NCBI RefSeq assembly: GCF_003116095.1
Contig: NZ_LGRA01000008.1
Location: 1,048,314-1,104,478 of the forward strand
Direction of reading: 5' to 3'
DNA: 56,165 bases
Source: Azospirillum sp. TSO35-2
Lineage (GTDB): Bacteria; Pseudomonadota; Alphaproteobacteria; Azospirillales; Azospirillaceae
Below the pieces are notes generated by a model. That model saw only the letters and a program-made list of their open reading frames with translations, was not told the origin of the DNA and searched no databases. Positions 45,350 through 56,000 of the stretch are shown piece by piece. Each line of letters starts with the position of its first letter. The first letter of the stretch is position 1. Made by a program: the position numbers and the translations under genes.

Positions 45350-46645
45350 ATGCGATTCCCGCCCCGTCATTCCGCCCGCCTCCTTCTCGCCACGCTCCTC
45401 GTGGCCGGCTGCCAGAGCACCGGCGTCACCGCGCCGGTCGCCTCGACCGGTGTCCCGGCGACCCAGGCCGCCGCCCAAGGTGCGACCCAGGCGCCGCTGA
45501 CCCCGGCGGTCGCCCAACCGGCCGTGCCCTTCCCGCAATGGCTGGCCGCGCTGCGCACCGAGGCGATGAGCCAGGGCATCCGCGCCCAGACCTTCGACCG
45601 CGCCTTCCAGCGCGTGCAACTGTCCGACCGCGTCGTCGAACTGGATTCCAGCCAACCCGAGTTCACCCGGCAAGTGTGGCAGTATTTGGACAGCGCCGTG
45701 AATGAAAAGCGTGTCCAGGCCGGCCGGGAGAAGATGCAGGAACACGCGGCGTTGCTGAATCGCATCACCCGCCGCACCGGCGTTCCGGCGGAGATCCTGA
45801 CGGCCTTCTGGGGTGTCGAATCCGATTTCGGCAAATCGACCGGCAACTTCTCGGTGATCGACGCGCTGACCACGCTCGCCTACGAGGGGCGGCGCGCCAG
45901 CTATTTCCGGTCGGAACTGCTGGCGGCCCTGCGCATCCTCGATTCCGGCGACATCGCGCCCGAACGCATGACCGGGTCCTGGGCCGGCGCCATGGGGCAG
46001 ACCCAGTTCATGCCGACCGTCTTCCTGAAGAACGCGGTGGACGAGGACGGCGACAGCCACCGCGACATCTGGAACAGCATGCCCGACGTCCTGGCCTCCA
46101 CCGCCAAGTTCGTCCTGGCCAACGGCTGGAAACCCGGCGAGCCCTGGGGCCAGGAGGTGCGGCTGCCCGGCGGCTTCCCCTACGACCAGGCGGAGCTGAC
46201 CATCGTCAAGCCGGTGTCGGAATGGCGGCGGATGGGCGTGGTCCCGGCCGGCGGGGCGGAGCTGACGGGCGATGCCCCGGCGGCGATCATCGTGCTCGCC
46301 GGGCACCAGGGGCCGGCCTTCCTGGTGCGCGAGAATTTCCGCGCGATCATGCGCTACAACCCGTCGACCAGCTACGCGCTGGCCGTCGCCCTGCTGGCCG
46401 ACCGCATGGCCGGCCGCCCCGGCGTGCTGGGCAGTTGGCCGCGCCAGGAGCAGGCGCTGAGCAAGGACGAGCGGATCGACCTGCAGCAACGGCTGGCCGC
46501 CCTGGGGCTGGAGCCGGGCAGCGCCGACGGCATCGTCGGCGCCAACACCCGCAACGCGGTGCGCCGCTTCCAGGGCTCCATCGGCGAGATCCCCGACGGC
46601 TTCGCCACCAAGGGCCTGCTGGAGCGGCTGCGCCAGCGGTCGTGA
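45350..46645 (+). CDS. Lytic murein transglycosylase, MltB-like lipoprotein with peptidoglycan-binding domain
   Basis: 431 residues. Lipoprotein signal RLLLATLLVAGC, then an Ala/Thr/Pro linker (residues 20-60). The SLT_2/MltB catalytic domain (about 60-345) has VPAEILTAFWGVESDFGKSTGNFSVIDALTTLAYEGRR, with catalytic Glu in GVESDFG, and MTGSWAGAMGQTQFMPTVFLKNAVDEDGDSHRDIWNSMPDVLASTAKFV. A C-terminal PG_binding_1 domain (about 375-431) has LQQRLAALGLEPGSADGIVGANTRNAVRRFQ. It cleaves glycan strands in the periplasm with anhydro-ring formation. Start ATG at 45350. Tail to tail with phoU. Confidence 0.93.
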   Translation: MRFPPRHSARLLLATLLVAGCQSTGVTAPVASTGVPATQAAAQGATQAPLTPAVAQPAVPFPQWLAALRTEAMSQGIRAQTFDRAFQRVQLSDRVVELDSSQPEFTRQVWQYLDSAVNEKRVQAGREKMQEHAALLNRITRRTGVPAEILTAFWGVESDFGKSTGNFSVIDALTTLAYEGRRASYFRSELLAALRILDSGDIAPERMTGSWAGAMGQTQFMPTVFLKNAVDEDGDSHRDIWNSMPDVLASTAKFVLANGWKPGEPWGQEVRLPGGFPYDQAELTIVKPVSEWRRMGVVPAGGAELTGDAPAAIIVLAGHQGPAFLVRENFRAIMRYNPSTSYALAVALLADRMAGRPGVLGSWPRQEQALSKDERIDLQQRLAALGLEPGSADGIVGANTRNAVRRFQGSIGEIPDGFATKGLLERLRQRS

Positions 46646-46669
46646 CGCGGTCGCTTCAGGCCGGAAACC

Positions 46670-47389
46670 TCAGGCCGTTTCGGACGGCGGCGCCACGGCG
46701 TAGCTGCTGAGGTCACCCTTGCGCCGCTCGTCCGCCGGCAGCCGCCCCTTGACCAGGAAGCTGACATTCTCGGCGACGTTGGTGGCGTGGTCGCCGATCC
46801 GCTCGATCGACTTGGCGGCGAACAGCAGGTGGGTGCAGCCGGTGATCTGCGCCGGCGCCTCCATCATGTAGGTCAGGAACTCGCGGAACAGGCTGGTGTA
46901 GGCGTCGTCGACCTCGCCGTCGCGGTCGCGGACGGCGGCCGCCAGATCGGCGTCCTGGGTGCTGTAGGCGCGGCGCATGTCGCCGATCATCTCCTGCACC
47001 GTGCGGCCCATCCGGATCAGCGACGACACCGGCGGCGCCACCGGCAGAGTCGCCAGGGTGACCGCGCGCTTCGCCACCGATCCGGCGAAATCGCCCATGC
47101 GCTCCAGGTTGGAGGCGATCTTCAGCGCCGCGATGATCTCGCGCAGATCCTTGGCCATCGGCTGGCGCAGGGCCAGCAGGCGGACGGTCATCGCCTCCAC
47201 CTCGACCTCCAGCCGGTCGATCTCGGCGTCGCCCTTCAGCACCTCCGCCGCGACGTCGGCGTCGGGGCCGGCCAGCGACTCGAGCGCGTGGGCGAACTGC
47301 CGTTCGACCAGCTCGCCCATGCGGTCGACGGTCGCCCGCAGGGCGGCCAGTTCGGCGTCGAACGCCGCGACGGTGTGTCCAGCGGACAT
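46670..47389 (-). CDS. phoU: Phosphate signalling protein PhoU
   Basis: 239 residues, two helical PhoU repeats. Motifs: HTVAAFDAELAALRATVDRMGELVERQFAHALESL, the metal-site block DRLEVEVEAMTVRLLALRQPMAKDLREIIAALKIASNLERMGDFAGSVAKRA, and its second copy EVDDAYTSLFREFLTYMMEAPAQITGCTHLLFAAKSIERIGDHATNVAENVSFLVKG. PhoU links the Pst transporter to the PhoR/PhoB system and dampens phosphate uptake. Here it stands without pst or phoB genes. GAGG lies about nine bases upstream of the ATG at 47389. Divergent from the pentapeptide-repeat gene. Confidence 0.95.
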   Translation of the reverse strand: MSAGHTVAAFDAELAALRATVDRMGELVERQFAHALESLAGPDADVAAEVLKGDAEIDRLEVEVEAMTVRLLALRQPMAKDLREIIAALKIASNLERMGDFAGSVAKRAVTLATLPVAPPVSSLIRMGRTVQEMIGDMRRAYSTQDADLAAAVRDRDGEVDDAYTSLFREFLTYMMEAPAQITGCTHLLFAAKSIERIGDHATNVAENVSFLVKGRLPADERRKGDLSSYAVAPPSETA

Positions 47390-47482
47390 GATCGCAATCC
47401 TCTCATTCCCAAGGCGTTTTCCAGCCGCATCCGCAGATGGGGCCGGACGCGCGCCGCGCCAAGCGGTCGCCGGCACAGCCTT

Positions 47483-47536
47483 GCCTTAACCTTTGGCCCG
47501 GCCTTAACCTTTGGCCCAGCCTTAACCTTTGGCATA
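47483..47536. repeat. Three tandem copies of an 18-bp repeat upstream of the pentapeptide gene
   Basis: Units start at 47483, 47501 and 47519; each begins GCCTTAACCTTTGGC and differs only in the last three bases (CCG, CCA, ATA). They lie between phoU and the pentapeptide-repeat gene. Each unit carries a TTGGC that can serve as part of a -35 box for the TAGAAT at 47535-47540. Confidence 0.9.
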
Positions 47537-47540
47537 GAAT
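47511..47540 (+). promoter_or_regulatory. Possible promoter of the pentapeptide-repeat gene, built on the tandem repeats
   Basis: TTGGCC (47511-47516) and TAGAAT (47535-47540) are 18 bases apart, 57 bases before the start codon. The -10 matches the consensus at five positions. The -35 lies inside repeat 2. Confidence 0.5.
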
Positions 47541-47597
47541 ATTTTCCGACACTGGTCTATCGATGGGGAGCGCAACCAGGCAGACCGGACCGGACCG

Positions 47598-48914
47598 ATG
47601 ACACCGCACGAATTGGTTGCCGTGCTGGAAAAGCACGAGCGCTGGCTGAAGAACAAGTCGGGCGGTTCGCGCGCCAACCTGACCATGTCCAACATGGAGG
47701 GGTCCAACCTGTCCGGGGTCAATCTGGCGCAGGCCAAGCTGTCCGGCGCCAACCTGTCCCACTGCGACCTGTCCAACGCCAACCTCAGCACCGCCGACCT
47801 GTTCGCGGCGCACCTGACCAAGGCCGACCTGTCCGGCTGCAACCTCTACCGCGCCGACCTGCGCGGCGCCCACATGCGCGGCGCCAAGATGAAGCGCGCC
47901 ATCCTGAAAGAGGCCGACCTGCGCGGCGGCGCCCTGCTGTATGGCGGCCCCGGCGGCAAGGGCGGCGGCCGGGGGCTGGATTTCGTCCGTTCCGACCTGG
48001 CCGGCAGCGACTTCGACGACGCCTCGCTGACCAACGCCAACCTGTCGGGCGCCGACCTGACCGACGTGTCGATGAACGGCGCCGACTGCGAAGGCGCGCT
48101 GTTGACCGGCGCCACGCTGATGCGCGCCAGCATGAAAAGCTGCAACCTCGCCCGCGCCGACCTGCGCGGCAGCAACATGTCGGGCGTCAACCTGCAAGGG
48201 GCGGTTCTGCGCGACGCCAACCTGACCGGGGCGATGCTGGCCGGCGCCAACCTGCGCAACGCCGACCTGCAAGGCGCCAAGCTGGAGGGCGCCGATCTGG
48301 CCGGGGCCGACACCACCGGCGCCAACCTGGCCCGGTCGGCCGACAACTTCTCGGTCCAGATCCAGCAGGCGCTGCACAGCCACTACACCTGGATCAACAC
48401 CAACGGGACGATGGGCGCCCGCGCCGACCTGACCGGCGCCGACCTGACCCACATCGACCTGTCCGGCGTGAACCTGTCCGGCGCCAACCTGAAGCGGGCC
48501 AACCTCAGCGGCGCCAAGATGCGCGAGTCGCTGCTGATCATGTGCGACATCTCCGAAGCGGTCCTGGCCGATGCCGACTTCACCGGGGCGATCCTCGACG
48601 GCGCCAACCTGCGCAGCGCCAACATGGACGGCGCGCGGCTGGACGGCGCCGGCATCGGCTGGGTCGACATCAAGGGACCGGACGGCCAGCCGACCGGCCG
48701 GCTGTGGGCGGCGAACCTGACCGGGGCGCGGCTGACCGGCAGTTCCTGCGTCCGCACCAACCTGCGCGGCGCCAATCTGGCCGGCTGCGACTTCAGCAAC
48801 GCCAACCTGACCGGCGCGATCCTGAGCGACGCCAACATCCGCGACGCCCGTTTCACCGGCGCCAACCTGACCGGCGCCAGCCTGCCGCCGCCGCCCGATC
48901 CGGACGACGACTGA
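47598..48914 (+). CDS. Pentapeptide-repeat protein
   Basis: 438 residues. After a short N-terminal helix (MTPHELVAVLEKHERWLKNKSGG) nearly the whole chain is A(D/N)LXX pentapeptide repeats, for example ANLSGADLTD and ADLRGSNMSGVNLQGAVLRDANLTG. These form a right-handed quadrilateral beta-helix. The series is broken by a Gly-rich insert (about residues 115-130), a non-repeat segment SADNFSVQIQQALHSHYTWINTNGT near 250, and a loop IKGPDGQPTG near 355. It ends PPPPDPDDD. No gyrase-protection (Qnr) signature can be claimed. Function unknown. The ribosome binding site is weak. Confidence 0.93.
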   Translation: MTPHELVAVLEKHERWLKNKSGGSRANLTMSNMEGSNLSGVNLAQAKLSGANLSHCDLSNANLSTADLFAAHLTKADLSGCNLYRADLRGAHMRGAKMKRAILKEADLRGGALLYGGPGGKGGGRGLDFVRSDLAGSDFDDASLTNANLSGADLTDVSMNGADCEGALLTGATLMRASMKSCNLARADLRGSNMSGVNLQGAVLRDANLTGAMLAGANLRNADLQGAKLEGADLAGADTTGANLARSADNFSVQIQQALHSHYTWINTNGTMGARADLTGADLTHIDLSGVNLSGANLKRANLSGAKMRESLLIMCDISEAVLADADFTGAILDGANLRSANMDGARLDGAGIGWVDIKGPDGQPTGRLWAANLTGARLTGSSCVRTNLRGANLAGCDFSNANLTGAILSDANIRDARFTGANLTGASLPPPPDPDDD

Positions 48915-49045
48915 GCCTTCGGGACACCCGGCGGCGGTTCGCGCTGTCGCCATGCCCTTTGGTGAGCCCAACCATGGCGCCCGCCATTCCCATGCCGACG
49001 CGATCCCGGCTTACCCGTTTGGCTTCGTTCTGAAAAGGGCTTGAT

Positions 49046-49061
49046 CCCCGCCTTCGCGGGG
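49046..49061. repeat. Short GC hairpin between convergent genes
   Basis: CCCCGC (49046-49051) and GCGGGG (49056-49061) with loop CTTC. The CCCCGCcttcGCGGGG palindrome is common as a dispersed element in GC-rich proteobacteria. It could also help end transcription of the pentapeptide and MarR genes. Confidence 0.6.
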
Positions 49062-49140
49062 AGCGCATTGAGACGCCGGCAATCGGGGTTCGGCCGCTTG
49101 GGACCATGGGGCACCGACACCGGCACCATCCCCCGTCAAC

Positions 49141-49662
49141 TCACGCTTCGTGCTCGCCCGCTTCCCTGGCGGCGGCCGACACGGCGTTCAGGTTCGCACC
49201 GACCCGCCGCAGCACGTCGAGAGTCAACGCCAACTCCGCCGGCGCGATGCCGTCGATGGCGAGGGCGGCGATCTCCGCCGCGCTGGGCATCATGGCGTCG
49301 CGCAACTCCCGCCCCTTGTCGGTCAGGAAGATGTTCATCTTGCGGCGGTCGTGGGTGTTGCGCACCCGCTGGACCAGCCCCTGGCTTTCCATCACGTTCA
49401 CAGCGGTGACGGTCGTCGGCTCCATCATGCCGACGCGGTGGCTCAACTCGCGCTGGGTCAGCCCGTCCTCTTCCCACAGGGCGCGCAGGAAGAACCACTG
49501 CCCCATGCTGACGCCCGACCGCGCGATGCGCGTTTGAAGGGCGCGGGCGAAGGCGCGGTTCACCTCGCGGACGACGAACGATAACGCACCGTCGTCCGAA
49601 CCGGCCGCACTCCCCGAATCACCGGGGTTTGCGGGCTCCCACCCCTTGACAGACCCCTCCAT
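49141..49662 (-). CDS. MarR-family transcriptional regulator
   Basis: 173 residues with a winged helix: FARALQTRIARSGVSMGQWFFLRALWEEDGLTQRELSHRVGMMEPTTVTAVNVMESQGLVQRVRNTHDRRKMNIFLTDKGRELR. The wing with DRRKMxxxLTxKG is the MarR signature. About 28 polar residues precede the domain. The ligand is unknown; aromatic or phenolic compounds are typical. It is divergent from the N-carbamoylputrescine amidase gene across 526 bases, a usual arrangement for a MarR target, so control of that gene is plausible but inferred. Confidence 0.9.
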   Translation of the reverse strand: MEGSVKGWEPANPGDSGSAAGSDDGALSFVVREVNRAFARALQTRIARSGVSMGQWFFLRALWEEDGLTQRELSHRVGMMEPTTVTAVNVMESQGLVQRVRNTHDRRKMNIFLTDKGRELRDAMMPSAAEIAALAIDGIAPAELALTLDVLRRVGANLNAVSAAAREAGEHEA

Positions 49663-50188
49663 ACCGACAATCTCTCTGCCGTCGTTCCCGTGCCCACAAC
49701 CATCCCGTTCACCGACTCGGCCCCGCGAGGGGGCGTCACGACCAACGGGGACACCGCCACCTTGGCACGAGCGGGCATGGCTGCGTCAATCCAATCATAA
49801 CGTGCTGCACGCAAAGCGCAAATCAAATGCGCAGGCTGCGCTGTCAGACATGCAATGATATGTCGCTGATCAGCATCAACGCCCAGGAAGCTAAAACAGA
49901 AGCGATCCGTAAAATCCCCCGATGCTCCGCAGCGCATTGGACCGATCTTTTTCAAGAGCGCCCGCAACCCCATATCCCGATATGAGAGGCCACATCAACA
50001 CTGCAAAGACTGTGGCCTTTACTTGCCCGATACGTCTCAAATACGCATCAAAGCAGCGGCCGAATGTGAATATTTCGCTAAAAGTTTCGACAAACCGTTA
50101 AGGTTGCTTGTTTTCGCCGCGGCCTTTGGTCACACAACCCCCGATCACCTCAACGCAAACGCACGGACAAGAGGAGCCAGCGCCCGCC
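49663..50188. promoter_or_regulatory. AT-rich divergent control region between marR-type gene and aguB, with palindromes
   Basis: About half a kilobase that is clearly AT-richer than the flanks from about 49790 to 50120. CATATC-CC-GATATG at 49971-49984 is a perfect dyad. AGGCCACA (49987-49994) pairs with TGTGGCCT (50011-50018) across 16 bases, ending in TTT. No gene found. It probably holds both promoters and the MarR operator. Confidence 0.5.
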
Positions 50189-51085
50189 ATGACCGCCGCC
50201 CCGCCCCGTATCGTCACCGTCGCCGCGACCCAGATGGCGTGCAGTTGGGATCGCGCCGCCAACGTCGACGGCGTCGAATCGCTGATTCGCGAAGCCGCCG
50301 GCAAGGGTGCCCGGATCATCCTGCCGCAGGAGCTGTTCGAGACGCCCTATTTCTGCAAGGACCAGAAGCAGTCGCTGTTCGACTTGGCCGCCCCGGCCGA
50401 GGGCCATCCGGTGATCGAGCGGATGAGCGCGCTGGCCCGCGAACTGTCGGTGGTGATCCCGGTCAGCTTCTTCGAGCGGGCGCGCAACGCCTATTACAAC
50501 TCGATGGCGATGGTCGACGCCGACGGCAGCGTGCTGGGCGTCTATCGCAAGTCCCACATCCCCGATGGCCCGGGCTATCAGGAGAAGTACTATTTCAGCC
50601 CCGGCGACACCGGGATTCCGGTGTTCAAGACCCGCTACGCCACCGTCGGCTGCGCCATCTGCTGGGACCAGTGGTTCCCGGAAACCGCCCGCGTCATGGC
50701 GTTGAAGGGGGCCGAGATCCTGCTCTACCCCACCGCCATCGGGTCGGAGCCGCAGGATGCCTCGATCGACAGCCAGGGCCACTGGACGCGGGTGATGCAG
50801 GGCCACGCCGGCGCCAACCTGATGCCGCTGGTCGCCTCCAACCGGGTCGGAGTCGAGCAGGGGGACAGCTGCGCGCTGACCTTCTACGGTTCGTCCTTCA
50901 TCGCCGGGCCGCAGGGCGAGATCGTGGCGCAGGCCGACCGCGAGAGCCGGGCCGTGCTGACCGCCAGCTTCGACCTCGACCGCATCGCCGCACAGCGCGC
51001 CTCCTGGGGCCTGTTCCGCGACCGCCGGCCGGAGCTGTACGGCGCCCTGCTGACCCTGGACGGCGAGACGACGCCGCGGCGCTGA
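50189..51085 (+). CDS. aguB: N-carbamoylputrescine amidase
   Basis: 298 residues of the nitrilase superfamily, hydrolysing N-carbamoylputrescine to putrescine, CO2 and ammonia in the agmatine route. The Glu-Lys-Cys triad is visible: Glu in IILPQELFETPYFCKDQ, Lys in GVYRKSHIPDGPGYQEKYYFSPGD, Cys in VGCAICWDQWFPETARVMAL. The ELFETPYFC and GYQEKYYF segments are typical of AguB rather than other amidases. GAGGAG precedes the ATG at 50189; in-frame sequence upstream to 50108 lacks a good site. No agmatine deiminase (aguA) is in the window. Confidence 0.94.
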   Translation: MTAAPPRIVTVAATQMACSWDRAANVDGVESLIREAAGKGARIILPQELFETPYFCKDQKQSLFDLAAPAEGHPVIERMSALARELSVVIPVSFFERARNAYYNSMAMVDADGSVLGVYRKSHIPDGPGYQEKYYFSPGDTGIPVFKTRYATVGCAICWDQWFPETARVMALKGAEILLYPTAIGSEPQDASIDSQGHWTRVMQGHAGANLMPLVASNRVGVEQGDSCALTFYGSSFIAGPQGEIVAQADRESRAVLTASFDLDRIAAQRASWGLFRDRRPELYGALLTLDGETTPRR

Positions 51086-51092
51086 CGCGGGC

Positions 51093-51117
51093 GGCGGGGG
51101 CGCCCGACGCCCCCGCC
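51093..51117. terminator. Ten-base-pair GC hairpin between convergent aguB and the next gene
   Basis: GGCGGGGGCG (51093-51102) pairs with CGCCCCCGCC (51108-51117) around CCCGA. No T-run, but its place between two convergent stops suggests a shared terminator. Confidence 0.5.
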
Positions 51118-51123
51118 CGTCCG

Positions 51124-51732
51124 TCACACCACCAGTCCGCTCCCGCGCTGGCCGTCGGACCGCCCCAGCGCCTGCGCCGCGCCATAGGCGGCGGTGGCGC
51201 TGGCGCGGACGGAGCTGCCGCCGGCACCCGGCCCGCCCCCTTGCTGGCGCTGCTCCGCCTGGGCTTGCAGCTTGGCGGCGTCGGCCTGGGCGGCGACGCG
51301 CACGTCCTGCGCCGAGGGATCGGCGGGGGCGAGGGCCGCGGCCTTGACCTGCTCCATCTTGGCGATGGTGGCCGCCGGCTCCCCCTCCGGGCTGATGTCG
51401 ATCGGCACCTCGCCGGCGGTGGCGTAGTTCTTGCCGTCCGGGCCGCGGGTGTAGGTGAAGGAGGCACCGCCGGCGTTGCTGCCGCCGGCCGCCTGGTGCG
51501 CCGCCTCGTGCTGGCGGACGCTGGTGTCGGCCTGCTTGAGCTTCTGGACCTGCTGCTGCGCGGCGTCGGACAGCGTCACCGTGGTCGCGGACGAGGCTTT
51601 GCCCGAACCACCGCCGTCCGCCGCGGCGTCCTTGCCGGAGGGCGCGGTTTTGCCGTCCCCCCGCATGGTCGTTGTGCGGGGGGTGGCGTAGGTCCCGATG
51701 GACAGGCTGGATATGGAAACGTCGACAGCCAC
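51124..51732 (-). CDS. Putative metalloprotease CJM1_0395/SprA family
   Basis: 202 residues. The conserved centre [43 protein letters not shown] has the HEAAH zinc-protease-like motif and the TRGPDGKxYAxxGEV signature of this family (CJM1_0395, SprA-related). The rest is low in complexity: Gly/Ser/Thr-rich N-terminus and Ala/Gln-rich C-terminal helix ([23 protein letters not shown]). No signal peptide; the protein may be exported by a dedicated system. Activity is unproven. It is transcribed towards aguB. Confidence 0.82.
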   Translation of the reverse strand: MAVDVSISSLSIGTYATPRTTTMRGDGKTAPSGKDAAADGGGSGKASSATTVTLSDAAQQQVQKLKQADTSVRQHEAAHQAAGGSNAGGASFTYTRGPDGKNYATAGEVPIDISPEGEPAATIAKMEQVKAAALAPADPSAQDVRVAAQADAAKLQAQAEQRQQGGGPGAGGSSVRASATAAYGAAQALGRSDGQRGSGLVV

Positions 51733-51811
51733 CGCCGGCGTCCTTCACGCGGCCGAACCTATCCGAAATTTAGGACGAATCGGCCGCTTCGGCAATGGCG
51801 CGGCGATCGGG

Positions 51812-52846
<1,035 letters not shown>

Positions 52847-52980
52847 GCCGGGTGTATCCTTGGCAAAGCCGCGCAATCGGGGCGGAAGCACCCCGTTGCG
52901 GCGGCAGGGTGCGGCGATGATAGCCCCGGCGCCGCAGCGGCGGATCCCGCCCTTTTGCATGGCGCCCCGGATGCAGGGCA

Positions 52981-53009
52981 TTGCCTTTCGCCGAATCGCA
53001 CGCAATAGT
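52981..53009 (+). promoter_or_regulatory. Possible promoter of the polysaccharide export gene
   Basis: TTGCCT (52981-52986) and AATAGT (53004-53009) are 17 bases apart, each with four consensus matches, 56 bases before the start codon at 53066. Confidence 0.35.
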
Positions 53010-53065
53010 GTTCTTTGCTCACTGTTCGCGCCGTGCGGGTGGTGATTGGGGTTGTTTGACATCCG

Positions 53066-56000
53066 ATGTTGTCTGCTGCGTGCAGGATATTCGCCCGTCT
53101 GGCGCCGGGGACGGCGCTGATGCTGTGGGCGTGCGCCGTGTTGGCCGCCGGGCCGACGCGCAGCGATCCTCCATTGCCGCAACCGTCGCCGCTCGAATCC
53201 GCCTTCTCCGCCCGTGCCGGCGAGCCGCTGCGCCAGTTCGGCTACGACCTGTTCGCCGCCACCGCCGAGCCGGGGACCGGCGACAACGTGGCGCCCGGCG
53301 CGATCCAGGGCGACTATGTGCTGAACACCGGCGACGCGCTCCTGGTGACGCTGCGCGGCCAGAAATCCTTCAGCAAGCGCTTTCCCATCGACCGCAACGG
53401 TCAACTGCTGGTCGACGACCTGCGCCCGGTGACCGCCGCCGGGCTGACGCTGGACGGGCTGCGGCGCGAGCTGGCGGCGGCCGTCGCCGCGACATGGCCC
53501 AACACCGACAGCTTCGCCTCGCTGGCGGAGGTGCGGCGGATCGGAGTGGTGGTCACCGGCGCGGTGCGCCGCCCCGGCCGGCAGGAGGTCAGCGCCTTCG
53601 CCACCGTGCTGGACGCGCTGTCCGCCGCCGGCGGGGTCGAGCGCACCGGCTCGTTGCGCGCCATCCGGCTGCTGCGGAGCGGGCCGGCGGCGGCCCCCAC
53701 CGTCATTGATCTCTACGGGCTGCAGGTGGCGGGCAGCCAGGGCGCCGGCAACGCCGATCTGCCCCTGCGCGATGGCGACCGCCTGTTCGTGCCGCCTCTG
53801 GGGGCCACCGTCGGCGTCGCCGGACCGGTGAAGCGGCCGGGCATCTTCGAGCTGCCGCCGAACACCGGTCCCGGCGAAGGCCCGCTGTCGGCGGCGGAAC
53901 TGCGCGACCTCGCCGGTGGTGCGCTGCGCCCCGGCCGGGCACGGCTGTTGCGGTTCGGCATCGGCCCGTCGGGCGAGGAGATGACGGAGGAGATCGCCGA
54001 TCCGGACGCCCGCCGCTTCGGCGACGGCGACCTGCTGCTGTTGGCGCCGCAGCGCGAGGACCGCCGCAACGAGGTCCGGCTGGAGGGGCATGTCCTGCGC
54101 CCCGGCCCCCGCGCCCTGCCCCCGACGCGCACGCTGGCCGGGCTGGTCGCCCGCACCGATCTGCAGCCCACCCCCTACCTGCCCTTCGCCGCGCTGGAGA
54201 CCACCGACCCGGGCAGTGGCGCGCGGCGGCTGCGGCCGGTCGATCTGTCGGCGGTGCTGAACGGGCGCGACCGCCGTCGGCTGGCGGAAGGCGACACCCT
54301 GTATGTGCTGGGGGCGGAGGATGTCGACTTCCTCACCGCCGAACCGGTGCTCGCCCTGCTGCGCAGCGCCCGGTCGCGCGACGGGCGGCCGTCGCCGGAT
54401 GAGACCTGCGCCGGGCTGGTGGTGTTGGCCCGGACGCTGGCGGCGGAACCGGACGGGACGCTCGCCACCGGTCCGCAGGCCCGCGCCGCCGCCACGCTGA
54501 CCGGTGCCCGCCGTGCCTGCCCGCCGCTGTTCGCCACAGTGCCCGACCTCCTGCCGCTCGCCCTGCGCCATTCGGTGTTGCGGCTGGCCGGCGTCCCGCG
54601 CCCCGGCTTCTACCCGGTGGCGGGCCGGGCCACGGATGGCCCCGCCGACCCCGATCCGGCGGCTGGGACTATCGTCGATTCGACCGTCGCCCAGTACGAA
54701 CTGATCGGCCATGTCCGCCATCCCGGCACCCACCGGTTGACCGCCGGCGCCACGCTGCGCCAGGCGTTGGCCGGCGGCAAGGCGCTGAAGCGCGACGTCT
54801 ACCCGCTGCTGGGCGTCCTCGAGCGATTCGACCGCCGGACCCTGACCCGGGCCTTCCTGCCCTTCTCGCCGCAGGAGGTCGCCGCCGGGCGGGCCGATCG
54901 CAGCCTTGCCGACGGCGATCGCATCCACCTGTTCGCGGTCGACGACATCCGCGCCCTGGTGCCGCCCGCCGACGGCGGCGCCAGGACGGCCGCGGCGAAG
55001 GGGACGACCAAGGCAGCACCCGACGCGGTCCCACCGGAATCCGAGGACGGCGACGACGCGAACCTGCTGTCGGCGCTGCTCGACCCGGCCATCGTCGCGC
55101 TGATCGGTGAGCGGACGGTGCAGGTGCGCGGCGCGGTGCGTGATCCCGGCGGGTACCCGGTCGCCGACCGGACGCCGCTGTCGTCGCTGATCGCCGCCGC
55201 CGGCGGATTGTCGGCCGACGCCGACCCGGCGGCGCTGGAGCTGACCCGCGCCACCGGCACCCGCAGCGGCATCGACCTCGGCCGGGAGCCGGGGCGCGGC
55301 GCGGAGGTCGGCGTCGGCCCCGGCGACGCGTTGCGTGTCAACCCGCGGCCACAGGCGCTGGAGGCCCGCGCCGTCGCCATCCAGGGTGCGGTGCGGCGGC
55401 CCGGCCGCTACGACATCGGCCGGGGCGAGACGCTGTCCTCGCTGATCGCGCGGGCCGGCGGCCTGCTGGACGACGCCTACCCCGCCGGCGCCGTTCTGAC
55501 CCGCGAGAGCGAACGCCAGCGCGAACGGGAGCAGTTCCAGCGCCAAGCGCGCGAGCTGGAACGCACCCTGGCGCTGGAGGTCGAGAAGGGCGAACCGGTC
55601 AAGGCGGAAAACATCGCGCTGGCCCGCCAGCTCGCCGCCCAACTGCGCGGGGCGGAGCCGCTGGGCCGCGTGGTGGTGGAGGCCGACCCCGCCGTGCTGC
55701 GCGCCCGGCCGGAGCTGGACCCGCTGCTGGAGGCGGACGACCGCGTCGTGATCCCCAAACGGCCGCTGACCGTCGCGGTGTCCGGCGAGGTGTTGCACCC
55801 CACATCCGCCCAGTTCGTCAGCGGCAAGAGCGCCGACGACTATCTGAGCGAGGCCGGCGGGACGACGCGCGACGCCGACACCGGCCGCAGCTTCCTGGTC
55901 CTGCCGGACGGCCGGGCGCGACCGCTGTCGCTGTCGTCCTGGAACCATCGGGTGGAGACGATCCCGCCGGGCTCCATCCTGGTGGTGCCGCGCGATCCAC

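Noticed and set aside
47598..48914. Pentapeptide protein as a Qnr-type quinolone resistance protein
   Set aside because: It is about twice the Qnr length, has non-repeat inserts and lacks a Qnr-like dimer tail; nothing in the context supports gyrase protection.
47403..48971. Long minus-strand open frame opposite the pentapeptide gene, with repetitive VGAGQVGA-like product
   Set aside because: It mirrors the repeat structure of the real pentapeptide gene and has no ribosome binding site or known fold.
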